NCBI RefSeq assembly: GCF_003144115.1
Contig: NW_020311999.1
Coordinates: 452,239 to 516,238, forward strand
Direction: 5' to 3'
DNA length: 64,000 nucleotides
Source: Tilletiopsis washingtonensis
Lineage: Eukaryota; Basidiomycota; Exobasidiomycetes; Entylomatales
In this document: positions 55,675-64,000 of the stretch, in pieces
Layout: each line of letters starts with the position of its first letter
How positions within the stretch are numbered: the first letter of the stretch is position 1
Notes under the pieces: generated by a model
What the model was told of the DNA's origin: nothing
What the model saw: only the letters and a program-made list of their open reading frames with translations
Database searches by the model: none
Translations under genes and position numbers: made by a program

Positions 55675-56242
55675 GATGGTGCGGCACCAAGGCCGCAGGC
55701 GCCGCCCGCCGCACGCCTCGAGGGCTTGCGGTGTGATGGCCAGATGTCCCGATTTGACGGGCCGTGAGGAGCTGTGATTCCCGCGCTTGCCTGCCTGCAG
55801 CGCGCACGGCTGACGGGAAGCTCGTGATGCCCGCATGCCCGACATCATCAGAGGGAGAGACGGCTCGTCACGCTCCGGACGCGTGGACCGGCGCAAGCCA
55901 CTGACTCGCTTCTAAGAACATATCTTTCACCAAATCGAATCGAGGAGGCGCAAGGGGGCGTGAAGTGAGACGAGATTAGGGTATGAGAGGCACGATGGGC
56001 ACGTATGGAAGGTGGAGAGCGAGCGAGAGAGGTGTGGTGTGAACGCGCGAGGTGCCATTGACGCAAGATTTGAGGGATGCGTGAGGGGTAGTGGAGATGG
56101 GACGAGCGCCGGGGCATGGGGCGGCCACGAGGTCCTAGCAGCCAGAGCAAGGCCCATGCAGGCTTCGCACCTCACCACCAACGAGAGTCTAGGGCCTAAA
56201 GTCTCGTGGGAGGAGAGGTACGCAGCTGGCGTATGGGCTGCA
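55675..56242. other. Upstream region of gene A and 3' flank of paralogue B
   Basis: 568 bp. The part next to gene A contains the block shared with the paralogue (listed separately). The part from 55910 to 56070 is relatively AT-rich, as a 3' UTR would be. A minus-strand frame open across 55848-56150 shows no motif. Confidence 0.45.
55748..55790 (-). promoter_or_regulatory. Upstream block of gene A shared with paralogue B
   Basis: On the plus strand, CCCGATTTGACGGG (55748-55761) and TGTGATTCCCGCGCTTGC (55773-55790) recur almost unchanged before paralogue B. The first word is a CCCG-N6-CGGG inverted repeat, the style of site bound by Zn2Cys6 factors. It ends 74 bp upstream of the gene A ATG. 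Function is inferred from conservation only. Confidence 0.5.
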
Positions 56243-57245
56243 CTAGCTGCGAAGCTGGGCCACTTGCATCTCGTTCGACGACGCCGAGGTGCAGGCCGCG
56301 TCATCGGGAGAGAAGCAGTCAGAGTCCGAGGTGTAGATGTCCGAAGCGCGAAACGACCCGCAGCGCGGGCGGCGTTGCACGATGCTCGTGCAAAGCTGCC
56401 TGTGCTGGGATGTCCCGCCCAAGCAGACGTCCGCACCACCGAATGACTCTCATCCTACGACGAGGCTGCTGCACCGAGCCTTGCGGTAATCGCGCTGGAG
56501 TCTGGCCTGGGCGCAGTCATGGCGCGTTCGCCTTTTCTCTCACTGGACGGCTGCAGAGGAATGCGGTCAGCATCGCACGAGCAGCTCTCGTGCAACGCTG
56601 ACCGCATTCTCTGTCCGCATCCGGTGAGAGGCAAGGCGAAAGTACTTCTGCGCCGAGGAGGCGCGGCGTGTACCGATGCGCGCTCAGGCTCTACCGGCAG
56701 AGAGTGGAGAGGAGCAGGGATGGGAATGGGCGAGTCTGAGCATGACGAGGCGAGCAGTGGCGAAGAGAGACGGCGTACGACGGCGTGTGCGTGCTGCAGC
56801 GAGGGTCAGCGGACGAGCCGAGGAGTCCAACGACGGGCGAGCGACTTACGAATGGCAGCGAGGTGCAGCAGCCGGGCAGCGGCGGCGGCAGTGGTGGTGC
56901 AGAGTGCGTGTCTTGCCCATCCGTGTGCTGCACCAAGGGTGTATCAGGGAGGCTGAGCACGCGGACCGCCTGGAAGCCACTCACCTGCGATCGCCAGACG
57001 TCGGCGTCGTTCCGAGCCAGGCGCAGCCGCGACGGCGGCGGCGATGCTTGCAGGCCGCTGCGGGGAAGGGGCGAGGGTCAGCTGAGGCGCGACGGTGCTG
57101 CGGCTGCAGTGGGCCAGATATGCGACGTACCAGGAGCGAGAAGCGAGGTGAGGGTGGAGGGTGGTGGTGGTGCTGAAGAGAGGAGCGCCACGGTGCGACG
57201 AGCACTTATAGCGCTGCGGGCGCAGCAGAGGTGACGCTTGGGCAT
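56243..57245 (-). CDS. Paralogue B of gene A, diverged and possibly decayed
   Basis: Similarity to gene A is seen at four places. The first exon has LVAPWRSSLQHHHH against LVAPRRSSLPHHH, with the same GTACGT donor. The first intron carries a shared stretch from TGCAGCCGCAGC to the CTTCCCCGCAG acceptor. The second exon, RPASIAAAVAAAPGSERRRR, has the same phase. The C-terminus is DIYTSDSDCFSPDDA against DIRTSDCFSSDDA (56297-56343), stop at 56243. The exon-1 frame homologous to gene A has no ATG: a TAA codon directly precedes the GTG that would start it. The ATG at 57245 is in another frame. Either a changed exon structure compensates or the copy is dying. The middle exons are unresolved and include a large inverted repeat. 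Confidence 0.4.
56527..56640. repeat. 114-bp imperfect inverted repeat (long hairpin)
   Basis: The left arm starts TTCGCCTTTTCTCTCAC at 56527. The right arm, read on the other strand from 56640, starts TTCGCCTTGCCTCTCAC. Both contain GAATGCGGTCAGC and GCACGA, and about four-fifths of arm positions match by eye. The centre is a perfect 7-bp stem (GCACGAG/CTCGTGC) with a 5-nt loop at 56582-56586. The arms nearly meet, so the transcript would fold into one long hairpin. It lies inside paralogue B. Confidence 0.85.
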
Positions 57246-57262
57246 GACTTGAGACGCGTCCG

Positions 57263-57295
57263 CCCGATGTGACGGGGTGTGATTCCCACGCTCGC
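57263..57295 (-). promoter_or_regulatory. Upstream block of paralogue B shared with gene A
   Basis: CCCGATGTGACGGG (57263-57276, one mismatch to the gene A copy) is directly followed by GTGTGATTCCCACGCTCGC, the same order as before gene A but with a shorter spacer. The inverted CCCG/CGGG ends are preserved. It lies between paralogue B and the rightward unknown gene at 57489, so it could serve either. Confidence 0.5.
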
Positions 57296-57488
57296 GCGCC
57301 GCGAGCACGTCCCATCACATGGCGCTCCTAACGGCCGGCCGCCCCTCTAGGACAGCTCTAAATGCGACTTGAGGCCTCCTCAGCTTCGTCTCCAGCTCCT
57401 CATCCTCCTTCTCGGTACAGCACGCAGCACGCTCGCTTACGCGCCCGCCCGCCCCAACTCGTCCATCTGCGCCCCGCATCGGCCGGCC

Positions 57489-57944
57489 ATGCCCTCCACA
57501 CCCACCTCGCGCTCGCCGCTCGCTCCCTCGCGCCAAGTCGTGGCGCCTTCCCGCGTCGACGATGCCTTCTTCAGCGCCTCTGCGGCCAGCAGCAGCAGTG
57601 CACTGCGCGGCAATCTCTTCTGCAGCACGTCCAGCTCCTCACTCCACTCCTCGGCCGCAAGTCACGAAGACGCCGCGCTGCTCCTCGAGCTGCGCGCAGC
57701 CGACGAGCTCGAGCTCGCTGCGCCGGTGCAGAAGCGTGCTCGACGTGCAGAGCGGGGCGAGGAGGATGGCGCACATGCTGTGACTGCGTCGGTGTCGCAA
57801 GCTGCAAGACCGCTCATGAGGCCCGGAGATGCGTCGCCGGAGCATCTGCGTCGGCTGGAACGGCTGGTGGCAAAGGAGGAGAAGGCGGAGAAGGAACTGG
57901 CCGCGAGGAGCAAGAGCTCGCCGGCGAAAAGCGGCGGCGTGTAG
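57489..57944 (+). CDS. Hypothetical 151-residue Ser/Ala/Glu-rich protein
   Basis: An open frame from ATG 57489 (MPSTPTSRSPLAPSRQVVAP) to TAG at 57942-57944. Features: a conserved-looking SRVDDAFFSASAASSSS and ALRGNLFCSTSSSSLHSS, an acidic/hydrophobic stretch EDAALLLELRAADELELAAP followed by VQKRARR (possible NLS), and a Lys/Glu helix LRRLERLVAKEEKAEKELAA. It resembles short fungal nuclear proteins of unknown function. The frame continues upstream without stop to 57369, where it would read as a signal peptide, but that part has no ATG. It is divergent from paralogue B with 243 bp between. I do not recognise a family. Confidence 0.55.
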   Translation: MPSTPTSRSPLAPSRQVVAPSRVDDAFFSASAASSSSALRGNLFCSTSSSSLHSSAASHEDAALLLELRAADELELAAPVQKRARRAERGEEDGAHAVTASVSQAARPLMRPGDASPEHLRRLERLVAKEEKAEKELAARSKSSPAKSGGV

Positions 57945-58607
57945 TGCGGGAGGTGAGTGTGCTTCAACGACGGGCTGAGTAGCTTTGACTGACGCGCTTG
58001 TCGGACAGGAGAGGTGAGGTGGACAGGCTGCGTGGGAGGGTTGTACGGGGGTGGGACAGGGGTGGGCGGCGCGCATTGAGATATAGATGCACCGGCTCTT
58101 CAGCAGACACGTATCGCCGACCACGTCCTGGCGCACAAAGGACTGCATGATCGCTCAAAGAGCCGAGGTCAGGCGTGAGGAGACACGTGCGGCCTGAAGC
58201 GGCGGCGGGCGTGCTGGTGCTTCGCGTAGCACAGCCAGATGCTCCGCTCGTTTGGCCAGCAAGCGTGAAGAGCAGCGCTGGAGGTGTGTGAAGCGCTGTG
58301 CCATCCACAAGCCTGTGCGCCATCCTCTGAGCCGCCGTCGAGTGGGGAGGAGAGCGGCTCAGGGGGCGGCGAGCGGCCTGTGACTGAGGCCGGGGGGCGT
58401 GGGAGCAGCTCTTGATCGCCCATGACGCGCGGCGGAGCGTTGGGGCACCGGAGTCGCGCGCCCGCGGCGGCCAAGCTTAGCTCCGGCTCGGGCGGCGGAT
58501 CACGCGGAGCCGGCACGAGCACCTCGGCTGACACCTGGCGGGTTCCATGCGATTCACACACTCCGCCTCACCCTCCCTCACTCCACCACCTTATACACCG
58601 GCGCGCC
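57945..58607. other. Upstream region of the GTP cyclohydrolase II gene
   Basis: 663 bp. A TTATACA word (58590-58596) lies only 11 bp before the chosen ATG. An upstream in-frame ATG at 58422 would add 62 residues, but the intervening sequence looks like leader (CACACTCCGCCTCACC runs). No other gene seen. Confidence 0.5.
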
Positions 58608-61082
58608 ATGACGATGGCGCACCACGCCGCCTCGGCCGCCGACCTGGCGCTGCTCGACATGCTCAGTGCGCTGCCGCAGCCCGGCCAGGCGCCCGTCTCG
58701 CACTTCCGCCATGCCGGCGCCGGCGACGCGGCCGCGGGCGGCAGCCGCAGCCGCAGCAGCAGCCATGCCAGCAGCAGCTCGCGCCGCCCACTCGCCACGC
58801 TCACCGCGCTGCGCCGCCCGCCCATCGATCCCATCATCCTCGCCGCCTCGCTCTCCAGCGGGCCGCACGTCACGCGCCACCACTTCCACCACTCCTACGG
58901 CGCACCGCGCGCCAAGCCCTCGACGCAGATGCCGGCGTCGGAGCGGCGCGCGCGCCAGCGGCAGGAGGCCGCAGCTGCGGCAACGGCGCCGGCAGCCGGC
59001 AGCTACGCCAACTGCGACGCACCCGCGCCGGAGCCCGAGCCGGAGCAGGAGAGCGGCTACTTTGGCGGCGCCGTGCCTTCCGTGCCCGCGCTGACCGACG
59101 AGGAGCGCGCCCTCTACTCGTCGCGCCAGGCGCCGCGCAGTGTGCGGCTGCGCCTCGAGGCCGAGGCAAAGGCCTCGCGCGAGCGCGCAGCGCAGGCACA
59201 GGCCGCTGCCGAGGCGCAGAAGAGCGCAGACGCCAGCGCCGCCGCCGCGCCGGCCGCTCCGCAGCCAGCTGCTGCACCGGCGCCGCGCTCCAAGGCCGCA
59301 GAGCAGCTCTCCGAGGCCCTGCACTCGCGCCAGGCGCTCATCTCGCAGCCCTCGACGCCGCTGCATCTCGGCGCGCTGCCCACGCCCGGCGTCAACGCCC
59401 CGCCCGGCCAGACGACGCCGCTCTCGCTCGCGGGCCTCTCCTCCATCGTGCGCCCGCCGCCGCTACTTGCGCGCTGCTACGCACGCACGCGCATTCCGAC
59501 GCCGCACGGCGAGATTTTCTGCCACCTGTACCGCAACAACCGCGACGGCAAGGAGCACCTGGCGCTCGTCGTCGACCCGGCGCAGAACTCTGCCGAGACG
59601 ATGCAGGCGCTCGAGCAGGGCGACGACTCGCCGCGCAAGGGTGCCGCACGCCCGCTGCGCAGCCAGACGCTCGATGAGGTGTGGAGTCCGGAAGAGACGG
59701 AGATGGAGCGGATAGTGCGCGGCGCGTACGTGGGGCGGCTGGGCCCGAGCTTCCAGCAAGCCAGTCCGGCGGCTCCGCCACGCCCGCGGCACAGCGCCGC
59801 AGCCCACGCCGCGGCCCGCCTCGCGCCTGCGTCGCGCGCAGCAGTGCCCGAGGAGGAGGAGACTGCGCCGCTGGTGCGCATCCACAGCGAGTGCTACACG
59901 GGCGAGACGATTGGCTCGCAGCGCTGCGACTGCGGCGAGCAGCTCGACGAGGCCATTCGGCTCATCCACGCCACCTCTACGAGTGCGCGTCCGGCGCGTG
60001 GAGTCATCGTCTATCTGCGACAAGAAGGGCGCGGCATTGGGCTGCTCGACAAGCTCATGGCGTACAATCTGCAGGACATGGGCCACGACACCGTCTCTGC
60101 CAATGTCCTGCTGGGCCATCTGCCCGACGCGCGCAAGTACGACATCGCAGCTGCCATTCTGCGCGACTTGGGCGTCTCGACGTGCCGACTGCTGACGAAC
60201 AACCCGGACAAGATGGAGGCACTGGAGCGCGAGGGCGTGCGTGTCGCAGAGCGCGTCGCAATGGTGCCGCGCGCATGGCGCGAGGAGCTAGGCGCAAAGG
60301 CTCGGCGACGACGCAACCATGCGCGACGAGCCAAGGCGGCGGCGCGCGCCAGCTCCTCGGCACCGCGCACGCCCGACGGGCGCGCCGCAAGTGCCATTCC
60401 CCGCAGTCGACGCCGGGCACTCGGAGCTGGCGCCTCCATGGACGCCAGCATCATCTCGCAAGCTCCCTCTGCCGGCGCGCATTCTCCGCGCGTCTTGTCT
60501 GCGCCTGGCTCGGGCGAGGCAAGTGAGAATGACTGGGCGGGCGGCGAGGAGGAGCCGTGGGAGAGTGGCTCGGAGGAAAGCGGCGATGGCGAGGCGGAGG
60601 AGGAGTACGTCGATCATATCCTGCGCCGCAGCGGCGCCACGATGCTGGGCGCCAGTGTCACGCGAGGGCCAGAGCTGGAAAAGTATCTGCGCACCAAAGT
60701 GGAGCGCATGGGCCATCTGCTCGACCTGCCGCCGCACGAAGCGCCGCACGCACATGCTCCGGCACCGGCACCTGTGACGCAAGCGCAACCACATGCCTTG
60801 TCGCAGAGCGTCGATGCGCTGCAGATCGACGAGGCGGACGCACCACCTGCAACGCCGCACGAGCACGACGAGGAAGACCACGCCAACACCGACCCGGACA
60901 GCCTGCTCGACGAGGGCGAACTGCACGCGCTCGCCGCACATGCCGCCGATGGCAGCGGCGCGCCCGGCACTGAGAAGGACGGCGTCGCGGCGACGGACTT
61001 TGCCGCACAGCCGCAGCGACACCATCCTGCGCAGCAGGCGGATGACTCGGACGACGACGCGATCCTGATTGAGCGGCAGTGA
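58608..61082 (+). CDS. RIB1: GTP cyclohydrolase II (riboflavin synthesis, first step) with long extra regions
   Basis: Intronless frame, 824 residues from ATG 58608 (MTMAHHAAS). It converts GTP to 2,5-diamino-6-ribosylamino-pyrimidinone phosphate, formate and diphosphate. Domain start: [20 protein letters not shown] at about residues 293-312. After LALVVDP the fold is interrupted by about 95 residues of Ser/Glu/Ala-rich insert. It resumes at about residue 423 with [20 protein letters not shown], then [10 protein letters not shown] (three zinc Cys: HSEC, RCDC), the catalytic [36 protein letters not shown] and [12 protein letters not shown]. The domain ends near residue 555. An N-terminal extension of about 290 and a C-terminal one of about 270 residues are low complexity. 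The tail contains a compact segment ([20 protein letters not shown]). All active-site residues are present. Confidence 0.93.
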   Translation: MTMAHHAASAADLALLDMLSALPQPGQAPVSHFRHAGAGDAAAGGSRSRSSSHASSSSRRPLATLTALRRPPIDPIILAASLSSGPHVTRHHFHHSYGAPRAKPSTQMPASERRARQRQEAAAAATAPAAGSYANCDAPAPEPEPEQESGYFGGAVPSVPALTDEERALYSSRQAPRSVRLRLEAEAKASRERAAQAQAAAEAQKSADASAAAAPAAPQPAAAPAPRSKAAEQLSEALHSRQALISQPSTPLHLGALPTPGVNAPPGQTTPLSLAGLSSIVRPPPLLARCYARTRIPTPHGEIFCHLYRNNRDGKEHLALVVDPAQNSAETMQALEQGDDSPRKGAARPLRSQTLDEVWSPEETEMERIVRGAYVGRLGPSFQQASPAAPPRPRHSAAAHAAARLAPASRAAVPEEEETAPLVRIHSECYTGETIGSQRCDCGEQLDEAIRLIHATSTSARPARGVIVYLRQEGRGIGLLDKLMAYNLQDMGHDTVSANVLLGHLPDARKYDIAAAILRDLGVSTCRLLTNNPDKMEALEREGVRVAERVAMVPRAWREELGAKARRRRNHARRAKAAARASSSAPRTPDGRAASAIPRSRRRALGAGASMDASIISQAPSAGAHSPRVLSAPGSGEASENDWAGGEEEPWESGSEESGDGEAEEEYVDHILRRSGATMLGASVTRGPELEKYLRTKVERMGHLLDLPPHEAPHAHAPAPAPVTQAQPHALSQSVDALQIDEADAPPATPHEHDEEDHANTDPDSLLDEGELHALAAHAADGSGAPGTEKDGVAATDFAAQPQRHHPAQQADDSDDDAILIERQ

Positions 61083-61343
61083 GCCGGCCTGGCTGCCATG
61101 ACTGCACCTCTTGCGACGCCTGCTTCATTCTACCCCTCCCGCCCATGTGACGCCTCTCTTACTTCACGCATTATCGGCCACTCTGCAACACATGCTCTCC
61201 TTCCCAGGCTGCGCACTTTCTCTGCAATCCACACGCCCAGCTGTCTCGCCTTAAAGTGATGTAGTTGCGCAGCGAGGGGCGGGTAACAAGATGTCTAAGT
61301 GTAGGGGAAGCAGTGTTCTGCTCAGGGTCGCGCTCGATCGCGC

Positions 61344-63828
61344 TCAGAAGAAGCCCATGTCCATGTCGTCTGGCTCCTCATCCTCCTCCTCGTCCTGCTG
61401 AGCCGCAGCATCCAGCTCCTGCTGGATGTCAACCTGTCTGCCATGCGCGTTTGCGCCGCGGCGACGCAGGACGCGAGTGGCGTACTCTGATGCCAGCAGC
61501 TGATGAGGCTGCGTCGTCGTAGCAGTAGGCGTGGGCGTCGGTATCGCGCTGCTGCGTGATGCAGAGGAGGCCTCTGCTGCCTTCTCGTCGTCCTCGCGGC
61601 TCTTCTTCTCCCTCTCCGCCTCCTTGGCCCTCCGTCGCACCTCCTCCCTCGCCGCCTCGGCACGGATTAGCTCCTCGCGCTCCTCGATCGCGCGTCGTCG
61701 ACGGATCTCTACCTCGGGCACCAGGGTGCCGAGGAAGAGCGCGGCAGGCAGCACCACATTAGCGTAGATCGTGTGGCGCCAGCTTCGCTGCACTTGATTC
61801 GGCTGCGGCGCTGCGTGCGCAGAGGAGATAAGGCCAAGCTCGGCATCTTCATCGGCGAGGGAAAGGTAGGCGAGGTGCTCGATCCAAAAGGCCAACGTCA
61901 GCGGCGACGTGGCACGATGCCGCTGCGGCGCACGCAGAGCGCCGCCAGCCTCATTGCGCTGCTGCGTTGCCGGTTGCTGCCGAGCCTGTGGCGTCTGCGG
62001 CGCCTCCTGTTGTGCTGTAGCAGCGGCGCCAGGCATCATTCTCTGCGCAAACTCCCGCTGTCGAACGCGTCGACGACGCTGCATGATCCGCAGTCCTTCA
62101 TAGAAGACGTATGCGGTGGCAGCGCCGATGATGCACCAACGCTTCAAGTCGCCGGCATGCCGAGTGAAGACGTAGACGAGAATGCTGAGCTTGAAGGCGA
62201 GAAAGAGCATCGGCGCTGCGACGGCGCTCAACTCTTGGAGCAGCAGCGCAGGAAGTAGACGCCGCTCCATACGCGCAGGACCGCCTGCTTGTGCTGCGGC
62301 GGGAGCAGCGGTGGCGGCCGCAGCAGCAGCGGGCACACCACGCAGGCGCTCCTCGAACGGAAGGTCCCGGCCCGCCGCGCCTGCGCTGGAGATCTCCTCG
62401 CGATGTGCGGCGTAGAGGAAGAGCCGACTGGAAACGTCGCGCAGTAGCTCGATGCGGAAGCGGAGATGATGGAGGAGCTCGTTGATCACTAGTGCTCGAG
62501 GAGTGAGCGGTAGCCTCAAGAGGTATGGCAGGCCGCTGCGTGGAGGTGTGATCAGTGATGCGGCACGGCGTGCCCTGCGCAAAACGGGACTTACTCGACT
62601 TCAACGGCCTGTTGTAGGTGCGCCAACTTCTCTTGCTCGTCTGCTCCCCGAGTCGACAACGCTGCCATGCAGATCCTGTCCTCCCACTCCTGCGGCAACG
62701 CCCTCTTCAAATCATCCTCCACTTCCGGCAGGCGCAAGAAGACGGACTCGCAGCCATGCGCATCCTGAAACGCCTCTTTCTGCGTCACGCCCAGCTGCTG
62801 CAGCACTTGCGGCAGTGCAGGCGCAGGGGGCGGCGAGGAGGGCGCGCCATAGAGCTCGTGCCAAAGCGTGGCGTAGATGTCGCCGTAGCGTACAGACTTT
62901 GCTTGAAAGGCTGTCGCTAGCCGTAGGATGGTCGTAGGCGCCATGCCAGGCAGCGAGTCGGAGAGACGCGTCAGATCGCATGCGCCAGCCGCAGGTGCGT
63001 GAGGTGCGGTTGAAGAAGCAGACGCAGCTGCGCCACTACTCGCAGCGGCAGCGGCAGCGACGGCCGTGCCCTCGAACAGCAGCGCCGCATCAGAGGAAGC
63101 TTGCCGACGCATAGCGACGACGCTGGGTGCGCGTGAGGCCAGGCGAGGACGCAGTGTGGAGGCTTCGGGATCGGCCCAGGCGTCGGGACGCACTACTAGG
63201 TGGAGCGATGCTGGGTCTTGAGGGTCCGACTGGTTGGTGAGAGGGTGTGAGCCGAGATGGATGAGGAGAGAGCGATGAGCGGCTGCTGGAGCACAGGCGT
63301 GGACACAATAGAGAGCCTCGCAACGAGCCCGTAAGCAGTGTATGGCTACAGAGCTGCATGCCAGAGAAGTAGGGGAGACCGAGCTTGGACCCTCTCGTGT
63401 CCGATTCTGGTGCCTCGAGCCAACGGCCCGCGGCCCGCTTCTCTCGTGTCTCTCGTCTCACCCCATGCCTCTGCGCTGCTGCCCCCGCTCCGCCGCTCCA
63501 CTTCTCTCGTACTCACGCCACCCATGCCCTCGACGGTCTCCTCATCTTGCATCAAGCGGCCCGCTCTGATGCAGCGCATGCCCTCGGCGCGCGGCCTGCC
63601 CGGCCACGCCGCCTCAATGTGCCGCTTCACCTGCGCAATCGTCGTGTGGGGCGCGACGGCGAGGCTGTCGAGCGCCCCTGCGCCGAGAGTGGAGGAGGAG
63701 AGGGAAGAGGAGAGAGGGAGCGAGGGAGACTTGATGCGTAGATGCACGAGACGCTCGGAAGGCGGAGCGGCGCTGCTGCCTGCGTTGCTGCTGGGCCCGG
63801 CGGCCACGGGCGAGAGAGGCGCCTGCAT
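61344..63828 (-). CDS. Ubiquitin-like-domain membrane protein, Usa1/HERP type (ERAD)
   Basis: Three exons (63828-63517, 63229-62595, 62535-61344) give 712 residues. N-terminal ubiquitin-like fold: LVHLRIKSPS, VAPHTTIAQVKRHIEAAWPG, CIRAGRLMQDEETVEGMGG, then across intron 1 DPASLHLVVRPDAW, the last Ubl strand. A soluble region follows (TILRLATAFQAKSVRYGDIY, KRALPQEWEDRI), then hydrophobic helices AAPMLFLAFKLSILVYVF and WCIIGAATAYVFYEGLRIMQ, and later VVLPAALFLGTLVPEVEI. The rest is a Glu/Arg coiled coil and an acidic end DDMDMGFF. Ubl plus this paired membrane segment is the HERP/Usa1 layout, the scaffold of the Hrd1 ER-associated degradation ligase. A Dsc-complex Ubl protein is the alternative, but those are usually shorter. 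Confidence 0.72.
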
Positions 63829-64000
63829 CGCGCACAGCGAGGCGGTGCCGGCCAGCGAGGATGCTTGGGCCGCCTCGGACGACGGACGCAGCCGGGCCTG
63901 AGAGCAGGCGGTGGCGTGCGCGAAGACGAGCGAGGCCGTGCAGACGCGCCGTGTACGGAGTCGTCGAGCCGAACGAAGTCTAGTGTGGAACGGTGAGGCG

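Noticed and set aside
57369-57488. Apparent signal peptide upstream of the small gene at 57489
   Set aside because: The hydrophobic reading begins at a TTG, with no ATG in frame. I therefore start the gene at 57489.
58422-58607. Upstream ATG adding 62 residues to GTP cyclohydrolase II
   Set aside because: The added sequence looks like leader DNA, and the ATG at 58608 follows a typical C-rich fungal leader.
1-64000. tRNA, rRNA, CRISPR, transposon, LTR or viral-fossil sequences
   Set aside because: I looked for T-loop/anticodon patterns, reverse-transcriptase, integrase and transposase motifs, long terminal repeats and spaced direct repeats, and saw none that held up.

Overview
The window is nuclear DNA of a GC-rich, intron-bearing fungus. 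The protein set points to a basidiomycete: a Cdc4/Mlc1 light chain, a class I myosin with an SH3 domain, a SARAF homologue, a Clr2-type silencing protein, a fungalysin and a siderophore-type MFS carrier. Very high GC, small introns with GTGAGT-like donors, and CTGAC/CTAAC branch motifs just before the acceptor would suit Ustilaginomycotina or a similarly GC-rich group. The species cannot be named from this sequence. I found no tRNA, rRNA, transposon, viral fossil or CRISPR array. Because GC is so high, long open frames occur on every strand, and most are shadows of real exons.

Layout. 1-8 kb: a 1220-residue disordered protein (-), then eIF1A (-, six exons). 8.7-20.1 kb is a dense block: myosin I (+), SHQ1 (-), USB1 (+), PWP2 (-) and SARAF (+). 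SHQ1, USB1 and PWP2 serve H/ACA snoRNP assembly, U6 snRNA 3'-end processing and the U3 processome, so three RNA-biogenesis genes sit side by side. 20-29 kb holds lipid and redox functions plus cytokinesis: a peroxisomal (AKL-ending) AMP-forming ligase, a perilipin-like lipid-droplet protein, a saccharopine-dehydrogenase-like membrane oxidoreductase and the Cdc4/Mlc1 light chain. 29.8-37.7 kb: an LtrA-like membrane protein, an FMN-dependent 2-hydroxyacid oxidase and an MFS carrier with a long disordered N-terminus. 39.8-46.3 kb: a Clr2-like protein ending in a WW domain, a DUF1295 membrane enzyme and a small acidic protein. 47-53.7 kb: a secreted fungalysin and an APC-family amino-acid/GABA permease.

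54.6-57.9 kb is the least ordinary part. It holds an unknown four-exon gene and a diverged neighbouring paralogue that share intron positions, a C-terminal acidic motif and a promoter-proximal block. A 114-bp imperfect inverted repeat lies within the paralogue. A short unknown gene follows. 58.6-63.8 kb: GTP cyclohydrolase II with long extra regions, and a ubiquitin-like-domain ER membrane protein of Usa1/HERP type.

Gene models were spliced by eye from donor, acceptor and branch motifs, reading-frame continuity and family motifs. Two coding microexons (13 and 17 nt) and two very short first coding exons (3 and 9 nt) came out of this. Gene spans cover start codon to stop codon, introns included.
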